64,000 nucleotides of DNA from Asticcacaulis sp. SL142 (GCF_026625745.1 NZ_CP113061.1:2195501-2259500); one strand, 5' to 3'. Numbered from the stretch's first letter, positions 17,632-27,679 are shown. Numbers and translations: made by a program. Notes: a model not told the origin generated them from the sequence alone.

Positions 17632-18534
17632 TTAAACATTCAACATCCATGCCAAAGTCTCTTCAATAGGGTGTTTGTTTACAAACCCAACAGAATTAAT
17701 TAATTTTTGCGGATTACCTGACAAGGTTTTTATTTCATTTCTTCTTACAAAGCTGGGGTTAACCCTAACAGAAACATTCCTGCCTGTAATTTTTTCACAT
17801 GTCTTAATTATATGATCCAGACTATGAGGAGCTCCAGAACATATATTGTATATATTCGCGATACAGGCCGGAGTCTCAATAAGACGCTTCATATATTCAA
17901 CAACTGTGCGGACATCAGAAAAATCACGCGATACGTCCGTATTTCCCAATTCTATAAAATCAGCACCTTTTTTAAAATGATTTACAATTTTAGGTATTAA
18001 GAAATTTTCAGACTGTCCTCGGCCTGTATAATTAAATGGCCGCGCTATTATGATATTTAGACGCTCCAAAAATTGCCTGGACATATACTCCATCGCCAAC
18101 TTACTAACGGCATAATCATTAGCAGGATTTACTTCGTCTATCTCCGAAAAAACAGATTGTGATGATATTCCATAAACATTTGCAGAACTAGTCAACAAGA
18201 TTGCATCAGGCTTAACCTCAAGCGTATCAAGTGATTTCAGCAGATTTCTGGACCCGACAATATTAGTCTCATAAATCTCATTAATATTTTCATGCGCGAC
18301 AAAAGATATTGCTGCTAAGTGCACAACATGAGTCGGCTTTATAGACTGAATGGCATGTCTAAGCGCATTAAAATCCCGAAGATCAACCTGATAAGAAACC
18401 TCGACTCCATCCTGTTTTAGCTCGGCATCACTATGAACGGTTCCAAACACTCTATAGCCAGAGTCAACCATAAGCGGCGCTAAATACCTGCCTGCAAAAC
18501 CACTTACGCCGGTAATCAGAAGTCTCTTCTCCAT
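17632..18534 (-). CDS. rmd: GDP-6-deoxy-D-mannose (GDP-4-keto-6-deoxymannose) reductase
   Basis: A 300-residue extended SDR. It would reduce the Gmd product to GDP-D-rhamnose. Motifs are LLITGVSGFAGRYLAPLM, THVVHLAAISFVAHENI, LLTSSANVYG, catalytic YAVSKLAMEYM and ARPFNYTGRGQSENFLIPKIV, the last typical of Rmd rather than of GDP-fucose synthase. The ATG at 18534 has AGGGCG upstream; a GTG 6 bases earlier is less likely. It lies 55 bases downstream of gmd on the same strand. It is AT-rich compared with rfbCBDA. Confidence 0.85.
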   Translation of the reverse strand: MEKRLLITGVSGFAGRYLAPLMVDSGYRVFGTVHSDAELKQDGVEVSYQVDLRDFNALRHAIQSIKPTHVVHLAAISFVAHENINEIYETNIVGSRNLLKSLDTLEVKPDAILLTSSANVYGISSQSVFSEIDEVNPANDYAVSKLAMEYMSRQFLERLNIIIARPFNYTGRGQSENFLIPKIVNHFKKGADFIELGNTDVSRDFSDVRTVVEYMKRLIETPACIANIYNICSGAPHSLDHIIKTCEKITGRNVSVRVNPSFVRRNEIKTLSGNPQKLINSVGFVNKHPIEETLAWMLNV

Positions 18535-18589
18535 CGTCACGCCCTAATTTTAGCTGTAGCAGAAAAGTCATCCGGAACCTTTTCATTAA

Positions 18590-19633
18590 TTAAAATGAAA
18601 ACCCTTGAATATTACGCCGAATATCGGCCTCAACCATTAGTGCACATAAATCTTCCAAAGTGGTTCTCGCTTCCCAACCCAATTTGGTTTTAGCTTTAGA
18701 CGCATCTCCAATAAGCAAATCAACTTCGGCAGGACGGTAGAATTTAGGATTTATACGAACAATTTCTTTCCCGGAATTAGCATCCACTCCGACTTCGCTT
18801 TCCTCCTTGCCCTTAAACTCAAGTTCAAAACCGGCAGCTTTTGCGGCGAGCGAAACAAAATCCCGGACTGCCACAGTTCGGTTAGTAGCCAGGACATATG
18901 TATCAGGCTCATCTGCCTGAAGCATGCGCCACATGCCCTCAACATACTCTTTCGCAAAACCCCAGTCACGCTTAGCGTCCAGGTTCCCAAGCTCAAGTAC
19001 ATCCATCTGACCCAGTTTAATCTTTGCCATACTATCAGTAATTTTGCGGGTCACAAATTCACGCCCGCGTAACGGCGACTCGTGATTGAATAGGATCCCG
19101 CTGCTACCGAATATTCCAAAGCTCTCTCTGTAGTTTACTGTCATCCAGTGTGCATAGAGCTTTGCCGCTCCATAGGGGCTGCGGGGGTAAAACGGGGTAT
19201 CTTCTTTTTGCGGGACAGCCTGCACCAAACCGAACATTTCCGAAGTACTCGCTTGATAGAAACGGATTTTCGGGTTTACGATTCGGATGGCCTCCAAAAT
19301 ATTAACGGGCCCAATACCCGTAATCTCGGCCGTTGTAATTGGCTGATCGAAGGACACACCGACAAAGCTCTGAGCCGCCAGGTTGTATATTTCTAAAGGC
19401 TGGGTTCTCTCTATTAGACGAATACTTGATGAAAGGTCGGTGAGATCATGCTCGACCAAATGTAGGTTGGGGTGTTTTTCAATGCCGACCTCTTCAATAC
19501 GCCAGAAATTCACCGAACTGGTACGGCGGTAAGTGCCATAAACGGTATAGCCCTTTTCGAGCAATAATTCCGCCAGATACGCACCGTCTTGCCCTCCGAC
19601 ACCCGTTACGATAGCAACTTTAGACATACCCAT
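18590..19633 (-). CDS. gmd: GDP-mannose 4,6-dehydratase
   Basis: A 347-residue extended SDR converting GDP-D-mannose to GDP-4-keto-6-deoxymannose. It has [58 protein letters not shown], catalytic [17 protein letters not shown], and [17 protein letters not shown]. With the adjacent reductase it would supply GDP-D-rhamnose. An in-frame ATG 6 bases inside (MSKVAIVTG) is equally possible as the start. Composition is intermediate between host and the AT-rich genes that follow. Confidence 0.95.
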   Translation of the reverse strand: MGMSKVAIVTGVGGQDGAYLAELLLEKGYTVYGTYRRTSSVNFWRIEEVGIEKHPNLHLVEHDLTDLSSSIRLIERTQPLEIYNLAAQSFVGVSFDQPITTAEITGIGPVNILEAIRIVNPKIRFYQASTSEMFGLVQAVPQKEDTPFYPRSPYGAAKLYAHWMTVNYRESFGIFGSSGILFNHESPLRGREFVTRKITDSMAKIKLGQMDVLELGNLDAKRDWGFAKEYVEGMWRMLQADEPDTYVLATNRTVAVRDFVSLAAKAAGFELEFKGKEESEVGVDANSGKEIVRINPKFYRPAEVDLLIGDASKAKTKLGWEARTTLEDLCALMVEADIRRNIQGFSF

Positions 19634-19760
19634 CCCATTCGAAAAATCTTAAAGCCTAGACGCTATTCCTCCATAAGCATCCATATCACGACATTCAAGC
19701 CAATTAATCCCTCCCTCGAAGAGAAACTTGACTTGCCCTTTTTAAACACCTGACAGAGCC

Positions 19761-20836
19761 TGACCTGCCCCCCCGGAAATTGAGTCCATTTAAAACTGGA
19801 ATTTTCCAATTAAGATCCCGGATGCAGGATGAGGAGAATTTCATGAAGAAGTTGTAGTTCACGGAGTCGCAAATCGCGTTCATTTTGAAGCAGGCGGACG
19901 ACGGCGTGGCGGTAGCCGAGGCCTGCCGCAGGCCGGAATATCTGATGCAACCTTATACAACTTCTGTAAAAAGTACGCTGGCTTGATGCCGTCAGAGATG
20001 CGGCGAATGCGTCAATTGGAAGAAGAGAATGCCAAGTTGAAACGCATTGTCGCGGACCTTCCGCTTGATTAAGGCCATGCTCCAAGATGTTCTGGAAAAA
20101 AAGCGCTAAGGCCTGCCGCCAAGCGTGAGCTTGTCGATCGGGTGATTGTCGCCTGGCAGGTGTCGGTCCGCCGAGTCTGTCGGGCCCTTCGGATGGATCG
20201 CCCCTCTACAGATTTTACAATGAATTGGGCCTTCAGGTCAGGAACTAAACACCGAAGCGGCGCGTGAAAGCCAAGCTTCGGGAAGGTCGCTGCGAAGCCA
20301 CCGAGCATAACGATACCTAGGCCATGGACTTTGTCCACGACCAACTCTGTACGGGACGAAAGCTGCGCATTCTGACGGTCGCTGGGACGTTCTCTAGCTT
20401 CTCGCCGGCAATCGACCCTCGCTATACCTATCCGGCGAAGACGTCGTGCAGACTCTGGAGAAGGTCTGCAAACGGGCCAGCTACCCCAAGGCCATTCGGG
20501 TCGATCAGGGCTCAGAGTTCATCTCCCGTGATCTAGACCTGTGGGCTTAACACAAAGGGTCACGCTTGACTTATAGAGGCCCGGCAAGCCGACGGACAAT
20601 GCCTTCATTGAGTCTCTCAATGGCAAATTCCGGGCAGAGTGCCTTAACGCCCATTGGTTCATGAGCCTTGACGACGCCGGAGACAAGATGGAGTCTTGGC
20701 GCAAGAACTACATCGAAGTCCGACCCACAGTGACCACCGATATCACACGTTTATGGCTCCGCGGTACCCGCCGCGCCCTGATCCCAAACCGCAGGAAATT
20801 CCAGTTTCGGGTGGCCAAGAAATGGGTAGCGGGTCA
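19761..20836 (+). mobile_element. Decayed IS3-family (IS407-like) insertion sequence
   Basis: This is the remnant of an IS3-family element. Imperfect ends begin TGACCTGCCCCCCC at 19761 and, on the other strand, TGACCCGCTACCC at 20836. Both ends also share AAACTGGAATTTCC-like sequence further in. Between them lie recognisable but broken orfA and orfB reading frames. I did not find a convincing target-site duplication. It occupies most of the 1.47-kb gap between gmd and the O-antigen exporter genes. Confidence 0.8.
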
Positions 20837-20865
20837 ACCCGAGCCTCCCAAAAAAAGTTGGTGAT
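19843..20865 (+). pseudogene. Broken IS3-family transposase (orfA + orfB)
   Basis: OrfA starts at 19843 but has a TAG as its fifth codon. It continues FTESQIAFILKQADDGVAVAE and, in another frame, AGLMPSEMRRMRQLEEENAKL. OrfB pieces read KRELVDRVIVAWQVSVRR, then an internal deletion after RMDR, then AMDFVHDQLCTGRKLRILTV with a stop replacing the conserved Trp of NDTWAMDFVHD, and further frameshifted pieces for the DDE region (RVDQGSEFISRDLDLWA; NAFIESLNGKFRAECLNAHWF). Several stops, frameshifts and a deletion rule out function. It is a fossil of a past insertion at the O-antigen locus. Confidence 0.85.
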
Positions 20866-21103
20866 TATAAAATCGAAAGCGCCTATGAAAAAAGCTTATA
20901 CAAATCTGCAACTGCAGCCTAAAATTAAAACTAGGAACTAAGTTTATATTTTTGTAGAAATAATAGGCAAATTCCGCACATGGACAGACGCAGCCTCATA
21001 AGTCAGAAGCACCTTAAAAGAAGAATCATTGAGCAGCCGCCCTTGACGCACATGCAGGTCCCTTGCTAACTCATCATCAATAATTTCAGTAAAGTGGCTA
21101 AAT

Positions 21104-21913
21104 ATGGCAGATAATTTGAGTGTATCAACACGCTCTTGGAATGGATACATTGATGTCTTAGATGGCTTTACAAAGTGGCGTTTGTGGCTTTTTTTAGGCT
21201 ATCAAGACATTAAACAGAGATATGCGCGAAGTGTGCTCGGTCCATTATGGTTAGTAATGGGCTTGGGAGCGACTATTATTGGCGTTGGATTTCTCTACAG
21301 TCAAATTATGAGATCAAACCCTGGAACCTACCTACCCTTTATAGCCATTAGCCTTGCGGCATGGAACCTGATATCTGCAATAATTACTGACTCTACGGCT
21401 ATATTTCAGGCCAATGCTAGCCTTATAAAATCAGTTTCCATTCCCTATTCAACAGTTATACTTAGAGGTATCGTAAGAAACTGCATTGTATTTTTACATT
21501 ACCTGATTGCCGTTTTAATAACATTTGTAGTTGCAGGATATAATGTCGATTATAAAATTATATTTGCTATTCCAGGCTTAATTCTGGTTGTTGCAAATAT
21601 GTTCTGGATATCAATATGTTTAGGCATGCTTTGCGCTCGCTTTAGGGACATGGCGCAAATGACACAATACACATTGTTGCTCGCTCAGTTTGCTACCCCT
21701 GTCATATGGATGCCGTCACAAGTTTCAGCGCAAAGCCCCTACTTGCTCTTTAATCCGATCTATCATTTGATAGAGCTGATACGCGCCCCTATCTTCGAAC
21801 ATAACGTGCCTGTTAACAGCTTCATATTTTGCACCGTAATGTTTTTGATCGGAACGACCGTCACGGTGTTTCTTTTTAATCAATACAAACGCTATATAAA
21901 TTTTTGGCTGTGA
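21104..21913 (+). CDS. wzm: O-antigen ABC transporter permease (Wzm-type)
   Basis: A 269-residue ABC-2 permease with about six transmembrane helices. Family cues are WRLWLFLGYQDIKQRYARSVLGPLW, then a long amphipathic and membrane region, and YTLLLAQFATPVIWMPSQV with LLFNPIYHLIELIRAPIF near the C-terminus. It would flip a finished undecaprenyl-linked O-polysaccharide across the inner membrane. The downstream ATPase start overlaps or follows the stop within 3 bases. It is AT-rich, like the rest of the island. No Wzx flippase or Wzy polymerase is present nearby. Confidence 0.9.
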   Translation: MADNLSVSTRSWNGYIDVLDGFTKWRLWLFLGYQDIKQRYARSVLGPLWLVMGLGATIIGVGFLYSQIMRSNPGTYLPFIAISLAAWNLISAIITDSTAIFQANASLIKSVSIPYSTVILRGIVRNCIVFLHYLIAVLITFVVAGYNVDYKIIFAIPGLILVVANMFWISICLGMLCARFRDMAQMTQYTLLLAQFATPVIWMPSQVSAQSPYLLFNPIYHLIELIRAPIFEHNVPVNSFIFCTVMFLIGTTVTVFLFNQYKRYINFWL

Positions 21914-21915
21914 AC

Positions 21916-22686
21916 ATGACCATAGAATTGCGCTCTGTATCTTGCTATCTACCTATATATTCCGTGTCAGCCAAATCGCTCCGGCGTTCTGCGGCATCAC
22001 TGGTTGGAGGCTCCTTATTCAAAACCGGTCGGGATGTTGTCAGCGTTCGCGCTCTTGAAAACATTACCCTCTTTGCTAAAGATGGGGATAGAATTGGACT
22101 CGTTGGCCACAACGGGGCTGGCAAATCAACACTTCTAAAAGTCTTGGCCGGTGTAATTGCCCCCACAACAGGCACTGTGACTGTGCATGGTGAAATTTCC
22201 GCAGCTCTGAACACAACCCTCGGGCTGGACATGGAAATATCAGGACGAGAAAATATACTTTTGTTAAGTTATTATCGCGGCATTAAACGTGAGAAAGTTC
22301 TTGATAATATTGATGAGATAGTAGCTGCCGCAGATTTGGGCCACTTCATAGATTTACCTGTACATACCTACTCTTCCGGCATGCTTGGCAGGCTTACATT
22401 CGCCGTTGCCACTTCTTTTGAGCCTGATGTCGTCTTAATGGATGAATGGTTACTAGCAGGTGATATTAATTTCTTATCACGCGCGGTTGAACGTACAACC
22501 GACTATGTAAAAAAGTCGCGGATCCTTGTTTTAGCCTCTCACTCTACAAACATCATAAAGAGCATCTGCAATAAGGCCGTTTATCTAAAAAAAGGCCAGA
22601 TAGTTGCCGTCGGTGATCCTGATGAGATTATAAAAATGTATGAAACCGACCCCGAAGTTATCGGCGGGCATTTTGTATCGCAATAA
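21916..22686 (+). CDS. wzt: O-antigen ABC transporter ATPase (Wzt-type, short form)
   Basis: A 256-residue ATPase partner of Wzm. It has Walker A GHNGAGKST, signature YSSGMLGRL, Walker B VVLMDEW and switch His in LASHS. It ends soon after the nucleotide-binding domain (IIKMYETDPEVIGGHFVS) and therefore lacks the C-terminal carbohydrate-binding domain that Wzt proteins of termination-coupled systems use to recognise a capped chain. A GTG at 21910, overlapping the wzm stop, is an alternative start. Tight coupling with wzm is likely. Confidence 0.9.
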   Translation: MTIELRSVSCYLPIYSVSAKSLRRSAASLVGGSLFKTGRDVVSVRALENITLFAKDGDRIGLVGHNGAGKSTLLKVLAGVIAPTTGTVTVHGEISAALNTTLGLDMEISGRENILLLSYYRGIKREKVLDNIDEIVAAADLGHFIDLPVHTYSSGMLGRLTFAVATSFEPDVVLMDEWLLAGDINFLSRAVERTTDYVKKSRILVLASHSTNIIKSICNKAVYLKKGQIVAVGDPDEIIKMYETDPEVIGGHFVSQ

Positions 22687-22707
22687 TATAAATGATTCGG
22701 GTGAATT

Positions 22708-23532
22708 ATGTCTTCAGAAATTACATCGGTAATAATTGCCTATAATGAAGAAAGTCTGCTAAGGCATACTTTGGCACCGATTAAATCCATAAGTAATCAG
22801 GTAATAATAGTCGACATGGGATCATCTGACGAAAGTCATTCCATTTATGATGAAATACTTGATAAAGATGATTTAGTACTAAACTACCGTCGTGAAAATC
22901 TTTATGATTTTGGTTTTGCTCACCCAAGAAATTATGGCGCTAAACGTGCAAAAACCGAATGGATTTTAGCCATTGATTGCGACGAGTACATTAATGCTGC
23001 TGATTTTATAGCAGCTAAGTCGATACTGGAAACTACGAAAACTAATGCATTTGATTTGACGCGTTTAAACTATGTAAAAACGCCGGATTTTGACCTAACT
23101 AATATAGGCACGATTATCGAATCTGCCGAAAAACGCATTGAAAGCCACCGTAGACTTTACCGTAATACTCCGCGGGTTCGGTGGGAAGGGATGATACATG
23201 AAGAACTGTGGGTAGGCGACATAAATGCTTATTTTGATTGCGAACCGTTTCCAGTTCCGCTTCACCACCTAAACCAATTTAAAGAAGGCGAGTCTGCGCA
23301 TACCAAATTTGGACTATATTCTTACTTAACCTTGCAAGCAATAATTTTTCCATGCCTAAGGTATGGTACAAACGATTTTTGGTTTACAGAGTTCCCCAAG
23401 CAGAGCCTTGAGGCTATGTTAAACGCTTCCCGCGACTTTGCTACATTAATTCAATTACCTCAGCTTGATGAGGATGTTATTCGCAAACAATTGGGGGAAG
23501 ATCAGCTTAAGGCTTCATCAGATAATGCTTAA
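22708..23532 (+). CDS. Family 2 glycosyltransferase
   Basis: A 274-residue GT-A-fold glycosyltransferase. The N-terminus ITSVIIAYNEESLLRHTLAPIKS and VIIVDMGSSDES are GT2-like. The metal-binding acid motif is in WILAIDCDEYI, and FAHPRNYGAKRAKTEWI is typical of this subgroup. RVRWEGMIHEELWV resembles the region seen in SPT- and LPS-core-type GT2 proteins. The probable role is adding one sugar in O-polysaccharide assembly; donor and linkage are unknown. It lies 21 bases after wzt in the same direction and ends 3 bases before the convergent two-module GT4 gene. Confidence 0.85.
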   Translation: MSSEITSVIIAYNEESLLRHTLAPIKSISNQVIIVDMGSSDESHSIYDEILDKDDLVLNYRRENLYDFGFAHPRNYGAKRAKTEWILAIDCDEYINAADFIAAKSILETTKTNAFDLTRLNYVKTPDFDLTNIGTIIESAEKRIESHRRLYRNTPRVRWEGMIHEELWVGDINAYFDCEPFPVPLHHLNQFKEGESAHTKFGLYSYLTLQAIIFPCLRYGTNDFWFTEFPKQSLEAMLNASRDFATLIQLPQLDEDVIRKQLGEDQLKASSDNA

Positions 23533-23535
23533 AAA

Positions 23536-26439
23536 TCACACATCCCGTCGCCAGACTTTGTATTCTTGGTGATTTACAACTGCATTGTATAAATCATTAG
23601 CACTCTCTGCCCAAGTTTTGACCTTAAGTGACCCTGCAGCCTTTTTGTATTTTTTTTGCATTTTCAACCACGTATTAATTGAATCCGCAAATTCACGCCC
23701 GGATTTCTCATTAAAATAGTAAGGGCTTTTTCCGCCAATCTCCCTAAATACAGGCAAGTCACGCGCTAAAACGGGCTTTCCGTGTCGAGTAGCTTCGACT
23801 AACGGCAATCCAAATCCTTCACCTTCACTTGGCAATATTACAGCCGTTGCACGCATGTAAAGGCTCTCCAGAACCTCATCTGAAGCCTCACTAAACCAAA
23901 ACAATCGGCGTCCCATTTCAGGATGGCAAGACAAATATTTAATGAGCGGCTCAACCGCCCACCCTTGCTTGCCCACTAGTACGAAGCTGGCATTTCCGCC
24001 AGATTTCCAAAACGCCTCAGCGCCATCTAAAAGTCTGCGAATTCCCTTTCTAGGTTCAATAGTCCCGACAGTTAGAAATACTGGCCACTCGGCAGAGATT
24101 TGATCTAAAAGAGATTGATGAGAGCAACTTATCCCGCGTGTAGGTACGATATTACCTAAATCTGCACCTAAATGCCACCACGACAAAGTTAGGTCTCTGA
24201 TCCGATCAGGTTTTTGGCATTGCAAATGACTTAAAACATCATCAGCAACTGCTCGAGATATGCAAACCAATTGATCCGCACAAACTTCAATACGATTGAC
24301 CCAATTATTGACGGCGTCGCCGAGACCAACGTCAAACCACTCAGGTCTTAAAACTGGCAGCATATCATATATCACCCATACCAATTTGACTCCTCTCATT
24401 CGCTCACGCAGCAATGCTTGCATTGCCCCCTCGGAAATCGTTGCGTCCAGATCAAGGCCAAGAAAGATATCACCTGAATAAAATGTTACGTAGGTATCAA
24501 CATTTTCTAAATTTGGTAAATCCAAAAATCTGGACGTATAAGCACGCGCATATTTATAATAATCCCCCTCACGATAAACAGGCTCAACCCGGTAAATTGT
24601 TTCCATAGAGAGAAAATGCCTCAAAATACTGCGTACAACACGTTGAATGCCTGTTTTTGCATCCCTGTGGACTAGTTCAGAAATATCGACCAGAAGTGCA
24701 GGGGGGCGGTTATGTGGTAATAAATTAGACCCCATAAGAACTGCCAATTCCGTGGCATCTTCTGACGGAAAATGGTTAGGCAACTGGGTCAGAAGCTCTA
24801 ATATTGGCGTGATTTGGGACGAAGCAGACCGTAGCCCCTGACGCGTTGAAGATGATAGTTTATATCCTGGCTCAAAAGCGCCAAGAAACAATGCACCTTG
24901 TATGTTTCGCAATGAATTAACGTCGATGCTTAGATTCTCATCACGCAAACCACCATAGCCTTTTGTTAAATAGCGCAGGTATGGAGACGTATTAATGCGG
25001 ACGACATCATGCGCATGTAATATAATTGCAGGCCCTTCGCTTAAAGTTTTTTCTTGGGCGTTTGTAAGGCAGTTGCCTTCGATAACGACCAAAGGCAGTC
25101 GGCTTCGATCAAAATTGGGCTGTTCTGAGGCCTGAATATCGATAGCATCGTTATCTATTTGAACTTTTCTACCTAAAAAGGTGTATTTGACATCAAAATC
25201 ATCGCCCCTGGCTGAATGGCGGTTCGTCAATTCTGAAAAACCATCCATGGCCAACTCAGCCGATCGCTTCCATGAGAACAAGGCTTGCTGTCTAAGCGCA
25301 TGACTTCGTCCAGCTTCCCACGCGCCTCGATCATTCAACAGGCTGTGGATTTTGAGCGCCAATTCATCGGACGAGAACGGGTCAAAGGTATAGTCATCAC
25401 AACCAATGACCTCAGGAATGCTCGTCGTGTCGGCACCAAGCACAGGCGTACCGCACCTCATGGCTTCCAACAGCGGCAATCCAAAACCCTCAGTAAATGA
25501 GGGCATTATAGTTATTTGAGCCAGATTGTAGATTTTAACTAGATCTTCGTCCACCACGTAGCCCGGAAACACAATGTCTCCAGGCACAAGCCCGCACTTG
25601 GCGGCATAGTTCAATACATCTCGCTTCTGGGCCTGCGTCGCATTGGCTATGAGGACGAGTTGATGACGGTGGCGCATCTCATCGGGTAACTTACTGAATG
25701 CCGACACAAGACAAGCTACATTTTTTCGGGCCTCAAGAATGCCCGTATGCATGATGAATGGCTTAGTGATGCTAAAACGATGCAGAACAGCACGACGCTC
25801 GTCAGGCGTAAAATCAAGCGGCTTGAACAAGGGGCTTGCGTCGGCAAAGATCGTGACGATTTTAGCCGGATCGATACCCGCCTGATCAATGGCGACCTTA
25901 CGAGTATAATCAGAAATAGCGAATAAACCGTCACAGGTTTTTAGCACGGCCAGCCGTGAGTCAAACCAAGCTTTATAGCGGGCATCCGCCAGATGCAGTT
26001 CAGGTTCCTGAAAGGGGATCAAATCATAAAGCGTAGAAAATCGGAGAGTGTGATTATCAACCCCTAGCCGGCGGTCACCTATAACCGTTTCATCACCCAT
26101 GCCGTCAAAAGGAGCCGGAGTATGCAAGGCATCAACGCCTAGTCGCCGCACAAAAGCATCATATAATCCCGCGGCTCTTTGCTGGCGTATTTCATTACCC
26201 GCGATCAGCCCCATAGTCCGGTCCATGCCGCGAAAAACACGGATTGCCGACTTTGGGAGTCGTTTCTGTGCCCAATCATACGCCTTTTCGAATCTCGACG
26301 GCAGAGCCGTGTTTAGAACGGCTGTAACATCCGCCTGGCCTGTGCCTATGATGGCATCTGCCAAACCCTCAGAGTAGCGGCCGACGCCTCTTTCGGCGGA
26401 TTCGCCCTGCAGAACTTGCAAATCCAAACATAGCCGCAT
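23536..26439 (-). CDS. Two-module GT4 glycosyltransferase (O-polysaccharide polymerase candidate)
   Basis: A 967-residue protein with two GT-B/GT4 modules. Module 1 (about 1-405) begins MRLCLDLQVLQGESAERGVG and carries the EX7E motif in FTEGFGLPLLEA. Module 2 (about 583-960) begins LLVDISELVHRDAKTGIQRV and carries EGEGFGLPLVEA plus TVGTIEPRKG. A 175-residue linker of unknown fold joins them. Both modules keep EX7E, so both may be active, as in WbdA-type polymerases that make two linkages in turn. The ATG at 26439 is preferred over a TTG 6 bases upstream. It shares architecture with the larger gene at 28685-32878. Confidence 0.85.
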   Translation of the reverse strand: MRLCLDLQVLQGESAERGVGRYSEGLADAIIGTGQADVTAVLNTALPSRFEKAYDWAQKRLPKSAIRVFRGMDRTMGLIAGNEIRQQRAAGLYDAFVRRLGVDALHTPAPFDGMGDETVIGDRRLGVDNHTLRFSTLYDLIPFQEPELHLADARYKAWFDSRLAVLKTCDGLFAISDYTRKVAIDQAGIDPAKIVTIFADASPLFKPLDFTPDERRAVLHRFSITKPFIMHTGILEARKNVACLVSAFSKLPDEMRHRHQLVLIANATQAQKRDVLNYAAKCGLVPGDIVFPGYVVDEDLVKIYNLAQITIMPSFTEGFGLPLLEAMRCGTPVLGADTTSIPEVIGCDDYTFDPFSSDELALKIHSLLNDRGAWEAGRSHALRQQALFSWKRSAELAMDGFSELTNRHSARGDDFDVKYTFLGRKVQIDNDAIDIQASEQPNFDRSRLPLVVIEGNCLTNAQEKTLSEGPAIILHAHDVVRINTSPYLRYLTKGYGGLRDENLSIDVNSLRNIQGALFLGAFEPGYKLSSSTRQGLRSASSQITPILELLTQLPNHFPSEDATELAVLMGSNLLPHNRPPALLVDISELVHRDAKTGIQRVVRSILRHFLSMETIYRVEPVYREGDYYKYARAYTSRFLDLPNLENVDTYVTFYSGDIFLGLDLDATISEGAMQALLRERMRGVKLVWVIYDMLPVLRPEWFDVGLGDAVNNWVNRIEVCADQLVCISRAVADDVLSHLQCQKPDRIRDLTLSWWHLGADLGNIVPTRGISCSHQSLLDQISAEWPVFLTVGTIEPRKGIRRLLDGAEAFWKSGGNASFVLVGKQGWAVEPLIKYLSCHPEMGRRLFWFSEASDEVLESLYMRATAVILPSEGEGFGLPLVEATRHGKPVLARDLPVFREIGGKSPYYFNEKSGREFADSINTWLKMQKKYKKAAGSLKVKTWAESANDLYNAVVNHQEYKVWRRDV

Positions 26440-26465
26440 ACCCAACCGCCTGACGTTTATAAAAC

Positions 26466-26747
26466 CTAGTTACGAAGGCGGTCATAGATCCATTTCACCT
26501 CACCCAGCAAGCCCGGATCGACAGGTGTACCGATCGCTGCAATTATGCCGGCTTCCTCTGGAGTTGGTGGCGCTATGGCCACAAGCCTGCGTTTGAGCGA
26601 TGCGGGAAACAGGTCAATGATCCGATGCATAACCCGGCGCAAGGCTGCGTTCGAACGCACAACTCGCGCTAAAGCACTTATTATTATTTTTAGAATCCCG
26701 AGATTGAGCAATATTAACGCCGCCGAATGGATATTACGAAGAAACAT
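26466..26747 (-). CDS. Small protein of the O-antigen locus, unknown
   Basis: A 93-residue protein that I do not recognise. A hydrophobic N-terminal half (AALILLNLGILKIIISALARVV) is followed by a basic helix (RRVMHRIIDLFPASLKRRLVA) and a C-terminal PPTPEEAGIIAAIGTPVDP tail. Its start overlaps the 3' end of the FkbM-type methyltransferase gene by 14 bases, and it ends 26 bases before the two-module GT4 gene, so it is probably part of one minus-strand operon. It may be a membrane-associated accessory peptide. The function is unknown. Confidence 0.5.
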   Translation of the reverse strand: MFLRNIHSAALILLNLGILKIIISALARVVRSNAALRRVMHRIIDLFPASLKRRLVAIAPPTPEEAGIIAAIGTPVDPGLLGEVKWIYDRLRN

Positions 26748-27615
26748 AATTGGGGATATCGTCTTTATGGAAACACATCAGATCGCCAATACGATTTTGT
26801 ACATTAGCTAATTTCAGAGTAATAGGATCGTAAGGAACATAATCAATAGATTCTATAACCTTGAAAAGATCCTGATCATCCTCATGTGCAAACCAAGCAA
26901 ACCATTCGACAAATAAAACCGGCTTCATTCGGGCAAACAAGTCACGACAAGGCCTCAGTATTTCTTTATCATAACCTTCGCAATCAATTTTTATAAAACC
27001 GACCGGCTGCTTAATTTCAGTTTCAATATTTCTGAAAAGCGTTTCCATACTTACGCCACGAGCCATATATTTGGTGCCCGCAACATTTTTCAGATGCTGC
27101 GCAACATCTCTGGAGAGCCCGCCATCCAAAACACCTCCGTTACACTGGGCGTTACCATGATCGGCTAATTCAATTTCGTCCATGTCAGTGTTAGTAATTG
27201 CCGCCTGAACCACATAGAAATCACCAATATGCGTATTCATCGCTAAATTAACATGTAAAACCGGCAATACAGCAGGATTTGGCTCAACGACAACAACGCT
27301 GCCCTTACACTGAGAACTATTATCATAGCTCATTAATGCCATCGGTATCGCTGTATCCCCAGAGTGCCCGCCTATATCAATAGCAATGTGGCCCGGTTTT
27401 AGAACCTTACCCCAATGATATCCAATCGGTCCCTCCATAATTGACGTAAGACTTCTGCTCCCCTCACCCGGATGACTCCACTCGCCCCAAAGGGCACGAC
27501 CACTTTTACCTGTCCAAGGCTCAGATGATATGGAGTGCAATGTCCTAAGCACCCCCATATCATAAGTTGTCTCCTGGCCATCCGCCGATATGGTGGGAAG
27601 TAGAATTTTGTTCAT
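26734..27615 (-). CDS. FkbM-family methyltransferase
   Basis: A 293-residue SAM-dependent methyltransferase of the FkbM type. SAM-binding motif I is HIAIDIGGHSGDTAIPMALM, then VVVVEPNPAVLPVLHVNL, and the FkbM hallmark is VGFIKIDCEGYDKEIL, followed by KPVLFVEWF. Members O-methylate sugars or polyketides. In an O-antigen locus it could methylate a sugar hydroxyl, either along the chain or at the non-reducing end as a terminator. The short gene downstream overlaps it by 14 bases. Confidence 0.87.
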   Translation of the reverse strand: MNKILLPTISADGQETTYDMGVLRTLHSISSEPWTGKSGRALWGEWSHPGEGSRSLTSIMEGPIGYHWGKVLKPGHIAIDIGGHSGDTAIPMALMSYDNSSQCKGSVVVVEPNPAVLPVLHVNLAMNTHIGDFYVVQAAITNTDMDEIELADHGNAQCNGGVLDGGLSRDVAQHLKNVAGTKYMARGVSMETLFRNIETEIKQPVGFIKIDCEGYDKEILRPCRDLFARMKPVLFVEWFAWFAHEDDQDLFKVIESIDYVPYDPITLKLANVQNRIGDLMCFHKDDIPNYVSS

Positions 27616-27679
27616 ATTTTTTTCCGCTAATTGAATTCTGCAACCGTGCTAAAGTATCAAACCTAATTAAATTTATCTG

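Noticed and set aside
19757-20845. Target-site duplication of the IS remnant
   Set aside because: Only a short GAGCC occurs near both ends, and not at matching distances, so I do not claim a duplication.
20324-20941. Short plus-strand frames in the gmd-wzm gap
   Set aside because: They are pieces of the broken IS3-family transposase and its 3' flank, not separate genes.
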